Below, piece by piece: positions 8,044 through 16,889 of a stretch of 64,000 nt of DNA. Every line of letters starts with the position of its first letter. Position 1 is the stretch's first letter. The position numbers and the translations under genes were made by a program. The notes beneath the pieces were generated by a model that saw nothing but the letters and a program-made list of their open reading frames with translations, was not told where the DNA came from and did not search any database. Source of the DNA: Dehalococcoidia bacterium (GTDB taxonomy: Bacteria; Chloroflexota; Dehalococcoidia; DSTF01; JACRBR01); NCBI GenBank assembly GCA_021731085.1, contig JAKFYB010000006.1:17083-81082 (forward strand). The letters run 5' to 3'.

Positions 8044-8682
8044 TTATGACCGAGTTGGAGCGCTCTCCTTCGATGACCGCAGCACATCCATGACGGCGTT
8101 CAGTGGGCCCTGGTCATCGTCAACAGCCTGCTCCGTCCGGAAGATGTCGACGAGGGTCGTGTCAGGGGCCGTCCCGGTTTCGCTCGCCGTCGCTTCCGCG
8201 TCCAGGCGAGCGCTGGCCCGCCATCGTTCCAACATTGCGCCGGTCGAGGCCTGTAGGTCTTGGACATCGGACGTCGATCGCCTGGTGGTCCGAACCAGTG
8301 GCGTTGGACTCTTCTCCGAGGTGAAGACCGGTGCGACGACGGGGACTCCTACCTCATACGCCGGCGCCACGTCGCCAGGGTTCGTCCGCTTGAACCAGGA
8401 GCTGAGGCCGAAACCCTTCTTCCGCGAGGTGACGACCGGTGGCGCGGCCCATGTAACCCGCGGAGCGCGGTTCCTCAAGGTTTCGTCGTACTCCTCACGA
8501 AGCCGTGGCGTCCCTAGCACGCCATAGGCGTCATTCAGGTCGTCGAGTGACTGGCGTGCGCGCGGATCCGTTATGGCGAGCGTCTGGAAGGACTTGGCGA
8601 GGTGCCAATACGCCTGGTCAACCATCGCGCCGTCCGCGAACGGCTGCAGGCCGAGGACTTCATAGAGTTCTTGCGATTCCAT
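8044..8682 (-). CDS. J-domain-like protein lacking the HPD motif
   Basis: The first 65 residues (ELYEVLGLQPFADGAMVDQAYWHLAKSF...LDDLNDAYGVLGTPRLREEYD) match DnaJ helices I, II and III in order, but the His-Pro-Asp loop needed to stimulate DnaK is absent. The rest of the 212-residue protein is low in predicted structure, with a basic GFGLSSWFKR stretch near residue 90 and a final helical segment. ATG at 8682 has a good AGGGGTGA site upstream. It stands alone, convergent or divergent to no related gene. The J-like fold is clear; the function is not. Confidence 0.7.
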   Translation of the reverse strand: MESQELYEVLGLQPFADGAMVDQAYWHLAKSFQTLAITDPRARQSLDDLNDAYGVLGTPRLREEYDETLRNRAPRVTWAAPPVVTSRKKGFGLSSWFKRTNPGDVAPAYEVGVPVVAPVFTSEKSPTPLVRTTRRSTSDVQDLQASTGAMLERWRASARLDAEATASETGTAPDTTLVDIFRTEQAVDDDQGPLNAVMDVLRSSKESAPTRS

Positions 8683-8902
8683 CTGATCACCCCTGTTTGG
8701 CAGCAAAGCGTTGCCTTCTCGTTCATCAGTAGAAACGCGCCCGGATCGGCGGCGTTTCGCTACCGGCGAACGCGAGTCAACTAGAACGCGAAGCTGCTCG
8801 TTTTCTGACTCCCCTATGCTCACCATCGGCACGGGCTCGCGGTTCTGATGCGCTCAACGCAATGGGCTGACGCCTGGTGCGTTATGGAAATAGAGGTGAG
8901 TG

Positions 8903-9115
8903 ATGACGATGCTCCTATCTGATGTCCTACTAAGCCCGAATGGCAGACCGCTGCTCACCTGCGCTCGTTGCGCAGCGCCCTTGCGCGTGGAGGATCTCGT
9001 GGCGCAGAACCTCCGTCTCCCCGAACAGAGCGAGACCCGCGAGGACTACCTCGATGCCGAACTGCTCGACGACCTTGCTCACGTCGAATGCAACAAGGCG
9101 GCACGCTCCGCCTGA
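8903..9115 (+). CDS. Small hypothetical protein with CxxC
   Basis: A 70-residue frame preceded by AGAGGTGA encodes a peptide with a CARCAAPLR motif near residue 21 and an acidic helical C-terminal half (ETREDYLDAELLDDLAHVEC). A third cysteine near the end could complete a metal site. The CxxC suggests a small zinc-binding fold, but I do not recognise a family. An internal ATG at 8909 is an alternative start. The Mn2+ riboswitch begins shortly after its stop. Confidence 0.5.
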   Translation: MTMLLSDVLLSPNGRPLLTCARCAAPLRVEDLVAQNLRLPEQSETREDYLDAELLDDLAHVECNKAARSA

Positions 9116-9150
9116 TTGACGTTTGACGCTGATGCATGATTCGCGTAGCG

Positions 9151-9291
9151 TTTCTTTGCCCAAAGGGGAGTAACTGGATCGCGATCTCGCGATCAGTCTG
9201 GATCGCCAAACCCGGCCGCAAGGCCCGGTCCGGACACCCGCTCGCGGGGACGGTGAGACCTTTGATGACATTTGTCATCAAGGTCTTTTTT
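9151..9291 (+). promoter_or_regulatory. yybP-ykoY (Mn2+) riboswitch with intrinsic terminator
   Basis: The aptamer shows the family's two conserved elements: CAAAGGGGAGTAACTGG at 9161-9177 and GGTGAGACCTTTG at 9252-9264. CAAAGG (9161-9166) pairs with CCTTTG (9259-9264) as helix P1. The same 3' strand also starts a terminator: GACCTTTGATGAC with GTCATCAAGGTC (to 9284) and then a run of T (9285-9291). The two folds exclude each other, so metal binding should favour P1 and permit transcription, an ON switch. The next gene is a cation exchanger, a usual partner of this riboswitch class. The identification rests on motif matching and on this fit with the gene. Confidence 0.88.
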
Positions 9292-9341
9292 GTTGGAGGC
9301 CGCACCTGGACGCGCTAAGAAAGTGGCAGTGGCCCATCATC

Positions 9342-10517
9342 ATGGCGTTTCTCGCCTGGCCGGCTGCATCTCTACGATTCGACCTCTGGCAAAGTACGGT
9401 TGTGATCGAGACCTTCTTTTACGGCCTGAGCATTGTCTCGGCCGCGTTCCTTCTCACGTGGACCGCTGAGGCGGCAGAACGCGACGTGCCGCGTACATTG
9501 GCGCTTGCCGGCCTTGCGCTGATCGCGGTGCTGCCGGAATACGCCGTCGACATGCTCTTCGCTTGGAAGGCGGGGCAGGATCCATCGTACGCGTCGTACG
9601 CCACCGCCAACATGACGGGCGGGAACCGGCTGCTCGTCGGTTTGGGTTGGACGATGGTCGTGGCGATCTTCGCATTCAGGACGAAGGAGAGCGTCCTGAA
9701 GCTGGCGAGTGTGCATCGCAACGAAGTCGGGATTCTCGGGATCGCGACGATCTACTCCTTCATCATTCCATTTCGTGGCGGAATCACGTTGTTCGATGCG
9801 GCATTTCTTATCAGCCTCTTCGCCGTCTATGTCTATCTAGCGTCGCGTGGAGAGGTGGAGGAGGAGTCGTCGCTCGTCGGGCCGGCAGAGCACATCGCCA
9901 ACCTGCCCATGGTGCAACGACGTATCGTTCTGATTTTGATGTTCGTGTACGCAGGCCTTGCAATCCTGGTTGCAGCCGAATCGTTCGCAGAAGGCCTCAT
10001 CGAGAGCGGCACGGATCTAGGGATCGACGAGTATCAACTTGTTCAGTGGGTCGCGCCGCTCGCGTCAGAATTCCCAGAGTTTCTCGTCGCCGGGTTGCTC
10101 GCGTGGCGCATGCGCGCTGATGCGGCGCTCGGAGCGTTGGTGTCGTCCAAGGTGAACCAGTGGACGCTGCTGATCGGTACTCTACCGATTGCGTTCGCGA
10201 TTTCCAGCCGCAGCCTCAATCCACTTCCTACGGATGGTCGTCAGACAGAGGAGGTACTGCTGACGGCAGCGCAGTCCTTGTTGGCGGTCGTGCTGCTCAT
10301 CAACCTCCGCATGTCTACGCTCGAGGGCGGTATCCTGGCGGTTCTCTTCTTCGCGCAGTTTCTCACCCCACACTCGATTGTGTCGCGGGATGCATTCTCC
10401 GTCATGTATGTCGCGCTCGCTGCGATCTTCGGTGTACGTCAACTGATGGAGATGCGGCCGTACTTCCCGGGGCGATACCGTATGGTGGCGGCTCCGCTTG
10501 GACGACCGCCTCCGTAG
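9342..10517 (+). CDS. Cation exchanger of the Ca2+/cation antiporter superfamily (probable Mn2+ or Ca2+ efflux)
   Basis: An integral membrane protein with about ten to eleven hydrophobic segments. The two inverted alpha repeats carry the acidic pockets typical of the superfamily: ALIAVLPEYAVDMLFAWKAG near residue 60 and APLASEFPEFLVAGLLAW near residue 240. It would exchange divalent cations for protons or sodium across the inner membrane, and the Mn2+-type riboswitch upstream suggests manganese detoxification. The first ATG is 9342, but no ribosome site precedes it; GGAGG at 9295-9299 is six bases ahead of an in-frame CTG at 9306, which would add LDALRKWQWPII. Confidence 0.85.
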   Translation: MAFLAWPAASLRFDLWQSTVVIETFFYGLSIVSAAFLLTWTAEAAERDVPRTLALAGLALIAVLPEYAVDMLFAWKAGQDPSYASYATANMTGGNRLLVGLGWTMVVAIFAFRTKESVLKLASVHRNEVGILGIATIYSFIIPFRGGITLFDAAFLISLFAVYVYLASRGEVEEESSLVGPAEHIANLPMVQRRIVLILMFVYAGLAILVAAESFAEGLIESGTDLGIDEYQLVQWVAPLASEFPEFLVAGLLAWRMRADAALGALVSSKVNQWTLLIGTLPIAFAISSRSLNPLPTDGRQTEEVLLTAAQSLLAVVLLINLRMSTLEGGILAVLFFAQFLTPHSIVSRDAFSVMYVALAAIFGVRQLMEMRPYFPGRYRMVAAPLGRPPP

Positions 10518-10542
10518 GTCAGGAATCATCGATACTGATTGC

Positions 10543-10974
10543 ATGGACGGGACAGCCGACAAAACACTTGCGGAAGCTCGTCGGCTGCACGCGGCCGGCG
10601 ACGTTGCCGCTGGGTATGAGACGGCACAACTGGCGCTCGCGCTGGATCCCAATCACATCGGCGCACTTGAGTTTCTTGCGACGGCGCTGGTGGTTCGAAA
10701 GCATCAGTATGCGGAAGGCCTCGCCCTTATCGACCGCGCGGTCGTGAGCGCGCCTAACGACGCTGGCGTCTGGTATGCCCACGGCTGGTGCTATGAGTTC
10801 GCCGCGCACGAATTGCAACGGCGACCAAAGCAGGATTCCGTACTCGAACATGTGGTGCTCTACACCACTGCGGCGGAGTCGTTTCGGAAATGTCTCGCGC
10901 TGGATCCGGACGGCAAGCTGCTCGATGACGCGCAGGATCTCCTGGAACATGTGGAGAACGAACTCTCGCGTTGA
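10543..10974 (+). CDS. Tetratricopeptide repeat protein
   Basis: A 143-residue soluble helical protein with two to three TPR-like helix pairs (AEARRLHAAGDVAAGYETAQLALALDPNHIGAL; GLALIDRAVVSAPNDAGVWYAHGW; AESFRKCLALDPDG). TPRs mediate protein contacts. The start at 10543 is chosen because the upstream extension overlaps the exchanger gene. It follows that gene by 25 bp and may be co-transcribed under the riboswitch. No partner can be named. An inverted repeat TCAGGGG/ATCCCTGA lies just after the gene without a T run. Confidence 0.75.
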   Translation: MDGTADKTLAEARRLHAAGDVAAGYETAQLALALDPNHIGALEFLATALVVRKHQYAEGLALIDRAVVSAPNDAGVWYAHGWCYEFAAHELQRRPKQDSVLEHVVLYTTAAESFRKCLALDPDGKLLDDAQDLLEHVENELSR

Positions 10975-11058
10975 GACTAGCTAGCTCAGGGGATCCCTGA
11001 CCACTACCCTACTACGTGAAATGGTCGGGGGAGGCCGACCTCTGGGAGGTTCGACGTA

Positions 11059-12423
11059 TTGAGCATTGAGTCGCGTTATGTCGATTTACATCCAACATCT
11101 CGACGGCTGGCTGAGCGCGCGCGCAGCACGTTCCCGGACGGTGTGACGCACGACCTTCGCCACAACGCGCCCTTTCCGCTCTACGTTGATCGCGCCGTAG
11201 GAAGTCGGAAGACAGACGTCGACGGCAACGCCCTAATTGACTACGTCATGGGCCACGGCGCGCTGCTGCTCGGACACAACCACCCATCGATCGTGAGCGC
11301 GGTCGCAGAGCAACTACCGCGCGGGACGCACCTCGGCGCCTCGCACGAGTTGGAGATTGCGTGGGGTGAGTTGGTGCGGCAATTGGTCCCGTCCGCCGAG
11401 CGCGTCCGCTTTACGTCGTCGGGCACGGAAGCGACGATGATGGCCGTGCGGCTTGCGCGCAATTACACCGAACGCGAGCGCATCATTCGGTTGCGGGAGC
11501 ATTTCCACGGGTGGAACGACAGCGTTAGTGGCCAACCTGGTAGCGAAGGCACCGTGCCGGTGTCGCCGGGATTGCCCGAAGGCGTGCTTGACGCATCGGT
11601 TGTGATTCCACAAAACGATGTGGATGCGTTGGAGCGCACGGTCGAGGAATACGGCGACTCTCTGGCTGCGATGATCCTGGAGCCGACGGGCGCGCACTGG
11701 GGCGAGGAGCCGATAAGCATCGACTACGTGAAAGCGGCGCGAGAGATCACGGCGCGACGCGGGATCGTATTGATTTTCGATGAGGTGATTGCGGGCTTTC
11801 GCGTGTCACCGGGCGGTGCGCAGCAGGCGTACGGCATCATGCCCGATATGTCTACGCTCGCGAAGATCGTCGCGGGTGGACTTCCTGGTGGCTGTGTGGC
11901 CGGTCGTGCGGACATTCTCGACCAGATCTCGATCGGCATGGCCGTTTCACGCAATGTTGCCGGCGCGGATCGCATTTCGCACCCGGGCACGTTCAACGCG
12001 AACCCTCTCTCCGCGGCGGCCGGTGCTGCGTGTCTCCGGGAGATCGCGGATGGCCGACCACAAACGACAGCGGCTGCAACTGCGGAAACGCTTGCGAGGG
12101 GTCTCAACCAGATCCTGCGAAGCGAGTCGATCGAGGGATGCGTGTATGGCTACTCTTCGATGCTGCACATCGCGTTGGGCACGAACGACGTACCTGCGGA
12201 TGGCTACTCTTGGCATGGCGAACGTCCATCCCGTCCAATTGTGCAGACGGAGGGTGACCTCGCGCACAAGTTTCACCTCGCGATGCTCAATGAGGGCGTT
12301 CACCTGATGGGCAGCGGCATGATGGTCTCGTCGGTGCATGACGAGGCGGACGTTGCCCACACGCTTGACGGGTTTCGGAATGCGTTGACCAGCCTTGCTG
12401 CTGAAGGAGCCTTCAGGGGCTGA
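11059..12423 (+). CDS. Class III PLP-dependent aminotransferase, glutamate-1-semialdehyde aminomutase-like
   Basis: This 454-residue protein is a fold-type I PLP enzyme of the GSAM/class III family: cofactor phosphate loop SSGTEATMMAVRLAR, the DEVIAGFRV motif with the PLP-contacting Asp, and Lys269 in STLAKIVAGGLPGG as the Schiff-base lysine. TTG at 11059 is the start, preceded by GGGAGG. Family members include HemL, which moves an amino group within glutamate-1-semialdehyde, and other omega-aminotransferases. With no heme genes nearby and an atypical active-site neighbourhood, I call the family but not the substrate. An AsnC-type small protein is encoded convergently downstream. Confidence 0.88.
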   Translation: MSIESRYVDLHPTSRRLAERARSTFPDGVTHDLRHNAPFPLYVDRAVGSRKTDVDGNALIDYVMGHGALLLGHNHPSIVSAVAEQLPRGTHLGASHELEIAWGELVRQLVPSAERVRFTSSGTEATMMAVRLARNYTERERIIRLREHFHGWNDSVSGQPGSEGTVPVSPGLPEGVLDASVVIPQNDVDALERTVEEYGDSLAAMILEPTGAHWGEEPISIDYVKAAREITARRGIVLIFDEVIAGFRVSPGGAQQAYGIMPDMSTLAKIVAGGLPGGCVAGRADILDQISIGMAVSRNVAGADRISHPGTFNANPLSAAAGAACLREIADGRPQTTAAATAETLARGLNQILRSESIEGCVYGYSSMLHIALGTNDVPADGYSWHGERPSRPIVQTEGDLAHKFHLAMLNEGVHLMGSGMMVSSVHDEADVAHTLDGFRNALTSLAAEGAFRG

Positions 12424-12438
12424 CTCTGTGCGGCGTCT

Positions 12439-12681
12439 CTAGGCTGAAGGGAACGTCACCAGGGACGTCGTGCTCTCGATGCCGGGGATGATGCGAATCT
12501 GATCGCTCAAGATTGGCGGCACATCACTCAGCGAGCCGACCTCGATTTCGATGACAATGTCGTAAGGCCCCATTACCTCGTGCACCTCTACGACCCCGTC
12601 GATGCCTCTTGCCGCGTTGAATACGTTCTTGGTTTCGCCAGGCGTTGTCACCACTAAGACATATGCCTTAATCGAGCTCAT
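12439..12681 (-). CDS. Stand-alone Lrp/AsnC ligand-binding (RAM) domain protein
   Basis: An 80-residue protein consisting only of the AsnC C-terminal RAM domain (KAYVLVVTTPGETKNVFNAARGIDGVVEVHEVMGPYDIVIEIEV...GIESTTSLVTF), without the helix-turn-helix. Such single-domain proteins form ring oligomers that bind amino acids and may tune full-length Lrp regulators or enzymes. ATG follows GAGGAGAG. It converges on the aminotransferase gene with a 15-bp gap. Confidence 0.9.
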   Translation of the reverse strand: MSSIKAYVLVVTTPGETKNVFNAARGIDGVVEVHEVMGPYDIVIEIEVGSLSDVPPILSDQIRIIPGIESTTSLVTFPSA

Positions 12682-12829
12682 GAGACTCTCCTCGCTTCCG
12701 ATTGGTGACCAGGCCTAGATTGCCCTAGTCGGCGCCGTCGACGCAGCCGATACTTCCTCGGCTTTGCCAGATACCATGTTCATACAGTTTGACCCCGGTC
12801 TGGTCAATCGGCCGCATCGAAGAATCGAA

Positions 12830-12859
12830 TTAGTGAGGGGTATGCCCTTACGTTACAAT
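12830..12859 (+). promoter_or_regulatory. Candidate promoter for the CBS-korAB operon
   Basis: TTAGTG (12830-12835) and TACAAT (12854-12859) are separated by 18 bp, giving a plausible vegetative promoter about 65 bp upstream of the first CBS-protein codon. The interval also contains a near-repeat TTACGTTACAATCGTAAG that is partly palindromic (CTTACG/CGTAAG) and could be an operator. Confidence 0.4.
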
Positions 12860-12923
12860 CGTAAGTAGAAACGCCGGACATCGCGCCGGGGAGTCGCACA
12901 AGGATGGTGCGACAGAGGCAACA

Positions 12924-13391
12924 GTGGTCGAAGAGATCTTCCAGACAGACCCAATCAGCGCCCTCGGGCTCCCTCCACCCGTGTCGATCGGTCGTGATGC
13001 CACCGTTGGCAGTGCGCTTCGCGCCCTTCAGCGTGAGGGGCAGGGCTACGTCCTTGTCGTCGATCCGGAGGGCAGGCCCGTCGGCATCATGAGCGAACGC
13101 GAAGTGCTGATGCGCGTCGTGTCGCGGGATGTCAAGTATGACGAGAACGTCGACAAATATCTCGCCCATGGACTCGAGACACTGACATTACGCGAGCCGA
13201 TTGGCCGCGCGGTGCAGCTTCTCACCGAAGGTGGCGAGCGCAACATTCCCATCGTTGATGCAGCCGGGCACGCGACCGCGGTTCTTCGCACCCTCGATAT
13301 CATCCACTTCCTGGCGGAGGCATTCCCAGCGCAGGTGCTCAACCTGCCGCCTCGCCCTCATCAGTTAATTGCTGAACCGGAGGGTGCGTAA
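12924..13391 (+). CDS. CBS-domain pair protein
   Basis: The 155-residue protein has two CBS domains (about 12-70 and 80-140; VSIGRDATVGSALRALQREGQGYVLVVDPEGRPVGIMSEREVL, then LTLREPIGRAVQLLTEGGERNIPIVDAAGHATAVLRTLDIIHF). CBS pairs bind adenylates such as AMP or ATP and report energy state. Its stop is directly before the GTG of korA, and another CBS protein follows korB, so both probably regulate the oxidoreductase or its pathway. The start is GTG at 12924, read from the domain boundary; the ribosome site is weak. Confidence 0.85.
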   Translation: MVEEIFQTDPISALGLPPPVSIGRDATVGSALRALQREGQGYVLVVDPEGRPVGIMSEREVLMRVVSRDVKYDENVDKYLAHGLETLTLREPIGRAVQLLTEGGERNIPIVDAAGHATAVLRTLDIIHFLAEAFPAQVLNLPPRPHQLIAEPEGA

Positions 13392-13392
13392 C

Positions 13393-15258
13393 GTGGGAAG
13401 CGCGACCGCAGCAGAATCGCAGAGTTCGGGCCAACAGGAAGTCCTGGAGCTGGACCGCGTAACGATTCGTTTTGCTGGCGACTCTGGTGACGGCATGCAG
13501 TTGGCCGGAACGCAGTTCACGAAGACCTCGGCCGTCCTCGGCAACGACATTAGTACCTTTCCCGACATCCCAGCCGAGATCAGGGCACCGCAGGGCTCAC
13601 TGCCCGGGGTTAGTGGATTTCAGGTCAGCTTCTCGAGTCAGGACATCTACACACCGGGCGACCAACCCGACGTGCTTGTCGCGATGAACCCCGCCGCACT
13701 CAAGACGAACATCATGGACCTGCCGCGCGGCGGCCTTCTCGTCGTCAACGAAGACGAGTTCAACGACACGAACCTCAAGAAGGCAGCGTACGCCGCGAAT
13801 CCCCTCGACGACGGCAGCTTGCAGCCGTACCGCCTGTACCGCGTGCCGATCTCGACGCTCAACAATCGCGCGCTCAAGGACAGCGGGCTCACGGCGGTCC
13901 AAATGGATCGCTGCAAGAACATGTTCGCGCTCGGCCTCATGTTCTGGATGTACAGCCGTCCGCTTGAAACCACCCTTCACTGGATCGAAGAAAAGTTCGG
14001 GAAGAATCGCGACGTCGCCGAGGCGAACAAGACCGCATTGAAGGCGGGGTATTACTTCGGCGAAACAACCGAGGCTTTTGCGACTCACTATCACGTGCCC
14101 AAGGCCAAGCTGAAGCCCGGACTCTATCGGAACATCACGGGGAACGAAGCAGCGGCGCTGGGGTTCATCACCGCGTCAAAGCTTGCTGGCCGACCGTTGT
14201 TCTACGGCAGCTACCCGATCACCCCTGCGAGCGACGTACTGCACGAGCTTGCGCGGTTCAAGCGCTTCGGTGTGAAGACATTTCAGGCAGAGGACGAGAT
14301 TGCGGCCATCGGCGCCGCGATCGGCGCGTCTTTCGGAGGTTCGCTTGGGCTCACGGGGACAAGCGGTCCTGGTCTGGCACTAAAGAGCGAGGCGATTGGT
14401 CTCGCGGTCATGGTCGAGCTGCCGCTTGTGATCATGAACGTTCAGCGGGCCGGCCCGAGCACCGGCATGCCGACGAAGACGGAGCAAGCTGACCTTCTGC
14501 AAGCGATGTTCGGGCGCAACGGAGAGTCGCCTGTCGCCATCGTCGCGCCGGCAACTGCGTCCGACTGCTTCAACATGGCAGTGGAGGCCTGGCGCATTGC
14601 TATCAAGTACCGGACGCCCGTCATCTTCCTGTCCGATGGCTACCTCGGGATGGGCTCTGAGCCGTGGCTCGTGCCGGACACAAACGCCCTGCCTAGAATC
14701 GATCCGGACTTCGCCACCGACGCCGAGACATTTCAGCCATACGCGCGCAACCCCGAGACGCTCGCTCGCCCATGGGCGATCCCGGGCACACCGGGGCTCG
14801 AGCACCGGATCGGTGGTCTGGAGAAGGCTGACATCACCGGCAACGTCAGCTATGACCCGGCGAATCACGACAAGATGGTTCGACTGCGCGCCGAAAAAAT
14901 CGAGCGCGTCGCGCAGGATATTCCCGACGTCATCGTTGAAGGGGATCAGTCCGGGGGCCTGTTGGTTCTCGGCTGGGGTAGCACATACGGCGTCATCACA
15001 ACCGCGGTGCAGCGAGCGCGCGCCGAGGGCAAGAAGGTTTCGGCCGCCCATTTCCGACATTTGAACCCGCTGCCACCAAACCTCGGTGATGTCCTCGCTC
15101 GGTACGACAAGGTGCTGATGCCCGAGATCAATCTCGGCCAAATGCGGATGCTGTTGCGCGCGAAGTTCCTCGTCGACATTCAGGGACTGAATAAAGTGAA
15201 CGGGCGACCGTTCACCATCGCCGAAGTCGAAAACAAGATCTCAGAAATGGTCGGCTAG
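13393..15258 (+). CDS. korA: 2-oxoacid:ferredoxin oxidoreductase, fused gamma-alpha subunit
   Basis: The 621-residue protein begins with the gamma domain (VTIRFAGDSGDGMQLAGTQFTKTSAVLG, about residues 15-190) and continues with the alpha (pyrimidine-binding) domain (YPITPASDVLHELA; GTSGPGLALKSEAIGLAVMVELPLVIMNVQRAGPSTGMPTKTEQADL). With KorB it decarboxylates 2-oxoglutarate or a related 2-oxoacid, passing electrons to ferredoxin and making acyl-CoA. The gamma-alpha fusion without a ferredoxin domain is the two-subunit, KorAB-like form known from actinobacteria. GTG at 13393 follows the upstream CBS gene by one base, so translation is probably coupled. 2-oxoglutarate is the likeliest substrate, not proved. 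Confidence 0.93.
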   Translation: MGSATAAESQSSGQQEVLELDRVTIRFAGDSGDGMQLAGTQFTKTSAVLGNDISTFPDIPAEIRAPQGSLPGVSGFQVSFSSQDIYTPGDQPDVLVAMNPAALKTNIMDLPRGGLLVVNEDEFNDTNLKKAAYAANPLDDGSLQPYRLYRVPISTLNNRALKDSGLTAVQMDRCKNMFALGLMFWMYSRPLETTLHWIEEKFGKNRDVAEANKTALKAGYYFGETTEAFATHYHVPKAKLKPGLYRNITGNEAAALGFITASKLAGRPLFYGSYPITPASDVLHELARFKRFGVKTFQAEDEIAAIGAAIGASFGGSLGLTGTSGPGLALKSEAIGLAVMVELPLVIMNVQRAGPSTGMPTKTEQADLLQAMFGRNGESPVAIVAPATASDCFNMAVEAWRIAIKYRTPVIFLSDGYLGMGSEPWLVPDTNALPRIDPDFATDAETFQPYARNPETLARPWAIPGTPGLEHRIGGLEKADITGNVSYDPANHDKMVRLRAEKIERVAQDIPDVIVEGDQSGGLLVLGWGSTYGVITTAVQRARAEGKKVSAAHFRHLNPLPPNLGDVLARYDKVLMPEINLGQMRMLLRAKFLVDIQGLNKVNGRPFTIAEVENKISEMVG

Positions 15259-15278
15259 GCGGCGCGCGGCGCCCCGGA

Positions 15279-16334
15279 ATGGGAACACACATGGTTACGG
15301 CACAGCGAAACGCGAGCGAGATTCCGGTCCTGACGAGGAAAGACTTCGTCACCGACCAGGAAGTGCGCTGGTGCCCGGGATGCGGTGATTACTCGATCCT
15401 GGCGCAAACGCAGAAGGTCATGCCAGACCTCGGTGTCGCCAAGGAGAACATCGTCTTCATTTCGGGTATTGGCTGCAGTAGTCGCCTGCCCTACTACATG
15501 AACACGTTCGGATTCCACAGCATTCATGGCAGAGCGCCAACGATTGCGTCCGGGCTGAAGGCGTCGCGACCGGAACTGAGCGTCTGGGTCGTCACTGGTG
15601 ATGGCGACGCGCTGAGCATTGGCGGCAATCACATTTTGCATGTCCTGCGTCGCAACATGGATATCCAGATTATCCTCCACAACAACGAAATCTATGGTCT
15701 GACGAAGGGCCAGTACTCGCCGACGTCAGAGCTTGGCAAGCGCACAAAGTCCTCGCCATATGGCACCATCGACGCTCCCCTTCACCCGCTCAGCGTCGCG
15801 ATCGGCGCGGAGGCGACCTTTGTGGCACGCGCGCTCGATACGGACGCGCAGCTCATGGTGCAGTGCCTCGAACGAGCGCACAAGCACCGCGGGACATCGT
15901 TCGTGGAGGTCTATCAGAACTGCAACATCTTCAACGACGGCGCCTTCAAGGACTTCGCCGCAAAGGAAGTGCGCTCTGACCGCACCATTGTCCTGGAGCA
16001 CGGCAAGCCGATGATCTTTGGCAAAGAGCGGGAGAAGGGCCTTCGCTTCAACGGTATGCGCATTGAGGTCGTTGAAATCGGAGTCGACGGCGTGACCGAA
16101 AGCGACCTTCTCGTTCATGACGAGGAACGCGACGACCCGACCGTGGCATTCCTGCTATCGCGCATGGAGTGGCCCGAGTACCCGGTGCCGATGGGTGTGT
16201 TTCGCGCGGTCAAGCGTCCGACCTACGACGGATTGATGGCGAAGCAACTCGAGGAAGTCATCGCCGCCGAAGGTGAAGGCGAGCTGAGCGAGATTTTCCT
16301 CGAGGGCGACACCTGGACCGTCGAGGCTGAGTAG
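15279..16334 (+). CDS. korB: 2-oxoacid:ferredoxin oxidoreductase, beta (TPP) subunit
   Basis: This 351-residue partner of KorA has the [4Fe-4S] cysteines (RWCPGCGDYSIL and GIGCSSR, with a further Cys near residue 210 in QNCNIFNDGAF) and the thiamine diphosphate/Mg site (GDGDALSIGGNH...HNNEIYGLTKGQYSPTS). It follows korA by 20 bp in the same operon. A second ATG at 15291 is an alternative start. Conserved motifs are complete, so the enzyme should be active. Confidence 0.94.
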   Translation: MGTHMVTAQRNASEIPVLTRKDFVTDQEVRWCPGCGDYSILAQTQKVMPDLGVAKENIVFISGIGCSSRLPYYMNTFGFHSIHGRAPTIASGLKASRPELSVWVVTGDGDALSIGGNHILHVLRRNMDIQIILHNNEIYGLTKGQYSPTSELGKRTKSSPYGTIDAPLHPLSVAIGAEATFVARALDTDAQLMVQCLERAHKHRGTSFVEVYQNCNIFNDGAFKDFAAKEVRSDRTIVLEHGKPMIFGKEREKGLRFNGMRIEVVEIGVDGVTESDLLVHDEERDDPTVAFLLSRMEWPEYPVPMGVFRAVKRPTYDGLMAKQLEEVIAAEGEGELSEIFLEGDTWTVEAE

Positions 16335-16376
16335 TCGCGTCTTCCATCCTCATCGCTGCTGCAAGGAGCATCCACC

Positions 16377-16889
16377 GTGATCTGTCCTGAATGCAAGACC
16401 GACAATATCGACGGCGTCGACACCTGCGCGAACTGCGGCCAGGACTTGCAGTCGCTCGACCAGCCGGGTTCTTCGAAAGCGGATCACAGCAGGCCCGCAT
16501 TCATGTCCGAACGTCTCGCAGCGCTGCCTGCACAGTCTCCGGTGCGTGTCCAGACGCTCGATCCGGTGGGCCTCGCGGTGAGGCTGATGCAGAACTCGGA
16601 CACGGATTGCGTGCTCGTGATGAGCGCGAACCAGCTTGCAGGCATCATCACACCGTGGGACATCTTGCATAAGGTCGCGGGCCCAACCGAAGACCTCAAT
16701 GCCGTGACCTGCGGTCAAGTGATGACGGCTGACCCTGTGTTCCTACGCGACGATGACGATGTCGCCGTCGCGTTGAACAAGATGTCAGTCGGTGGCTTCC
16801 GTCACATCCCGCTGCTTCAAGGTGGAACGCCCACGGCAGTCGTGAGCATTCGCGATGTCTTCAAGCACATTGCACCGCATCTCGTATGA
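16377..16889 (+). CDS. Zinc-ribbon plus CBS-domain regulatory protein
   Basis: GTG start after AAGGAG. Residues 1-21 form a zinc ribbon (CPECKTDNIDGVDTCANCG), followed by a linker and two CBS domains (about 50-105 and 110-168). The fold suggests adenylate sensing joined to a zinc-binding protein-contact module. It sits between korB and a PPOX gene, and its stop overlaps the next start by four bases (ATGA). A role in tuning the oxidoreductase is inferred from context only. Confidence 0.88.
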   Translation: MICPECKTDNIDGVDTCANCGQDLQSLDQPGSSKADHSRPAFMSERLAALPAQSPVRVQTLDPVGLAVRLMQNSDTDCVLVMSANQLAGIITPWDILHKVAGPTEDLNAVTCGQVMTADPVFLRDDDDVAVALNKMSVGGFRHIPLLQGGTPTAVVSIRDVFKHIAPHLV

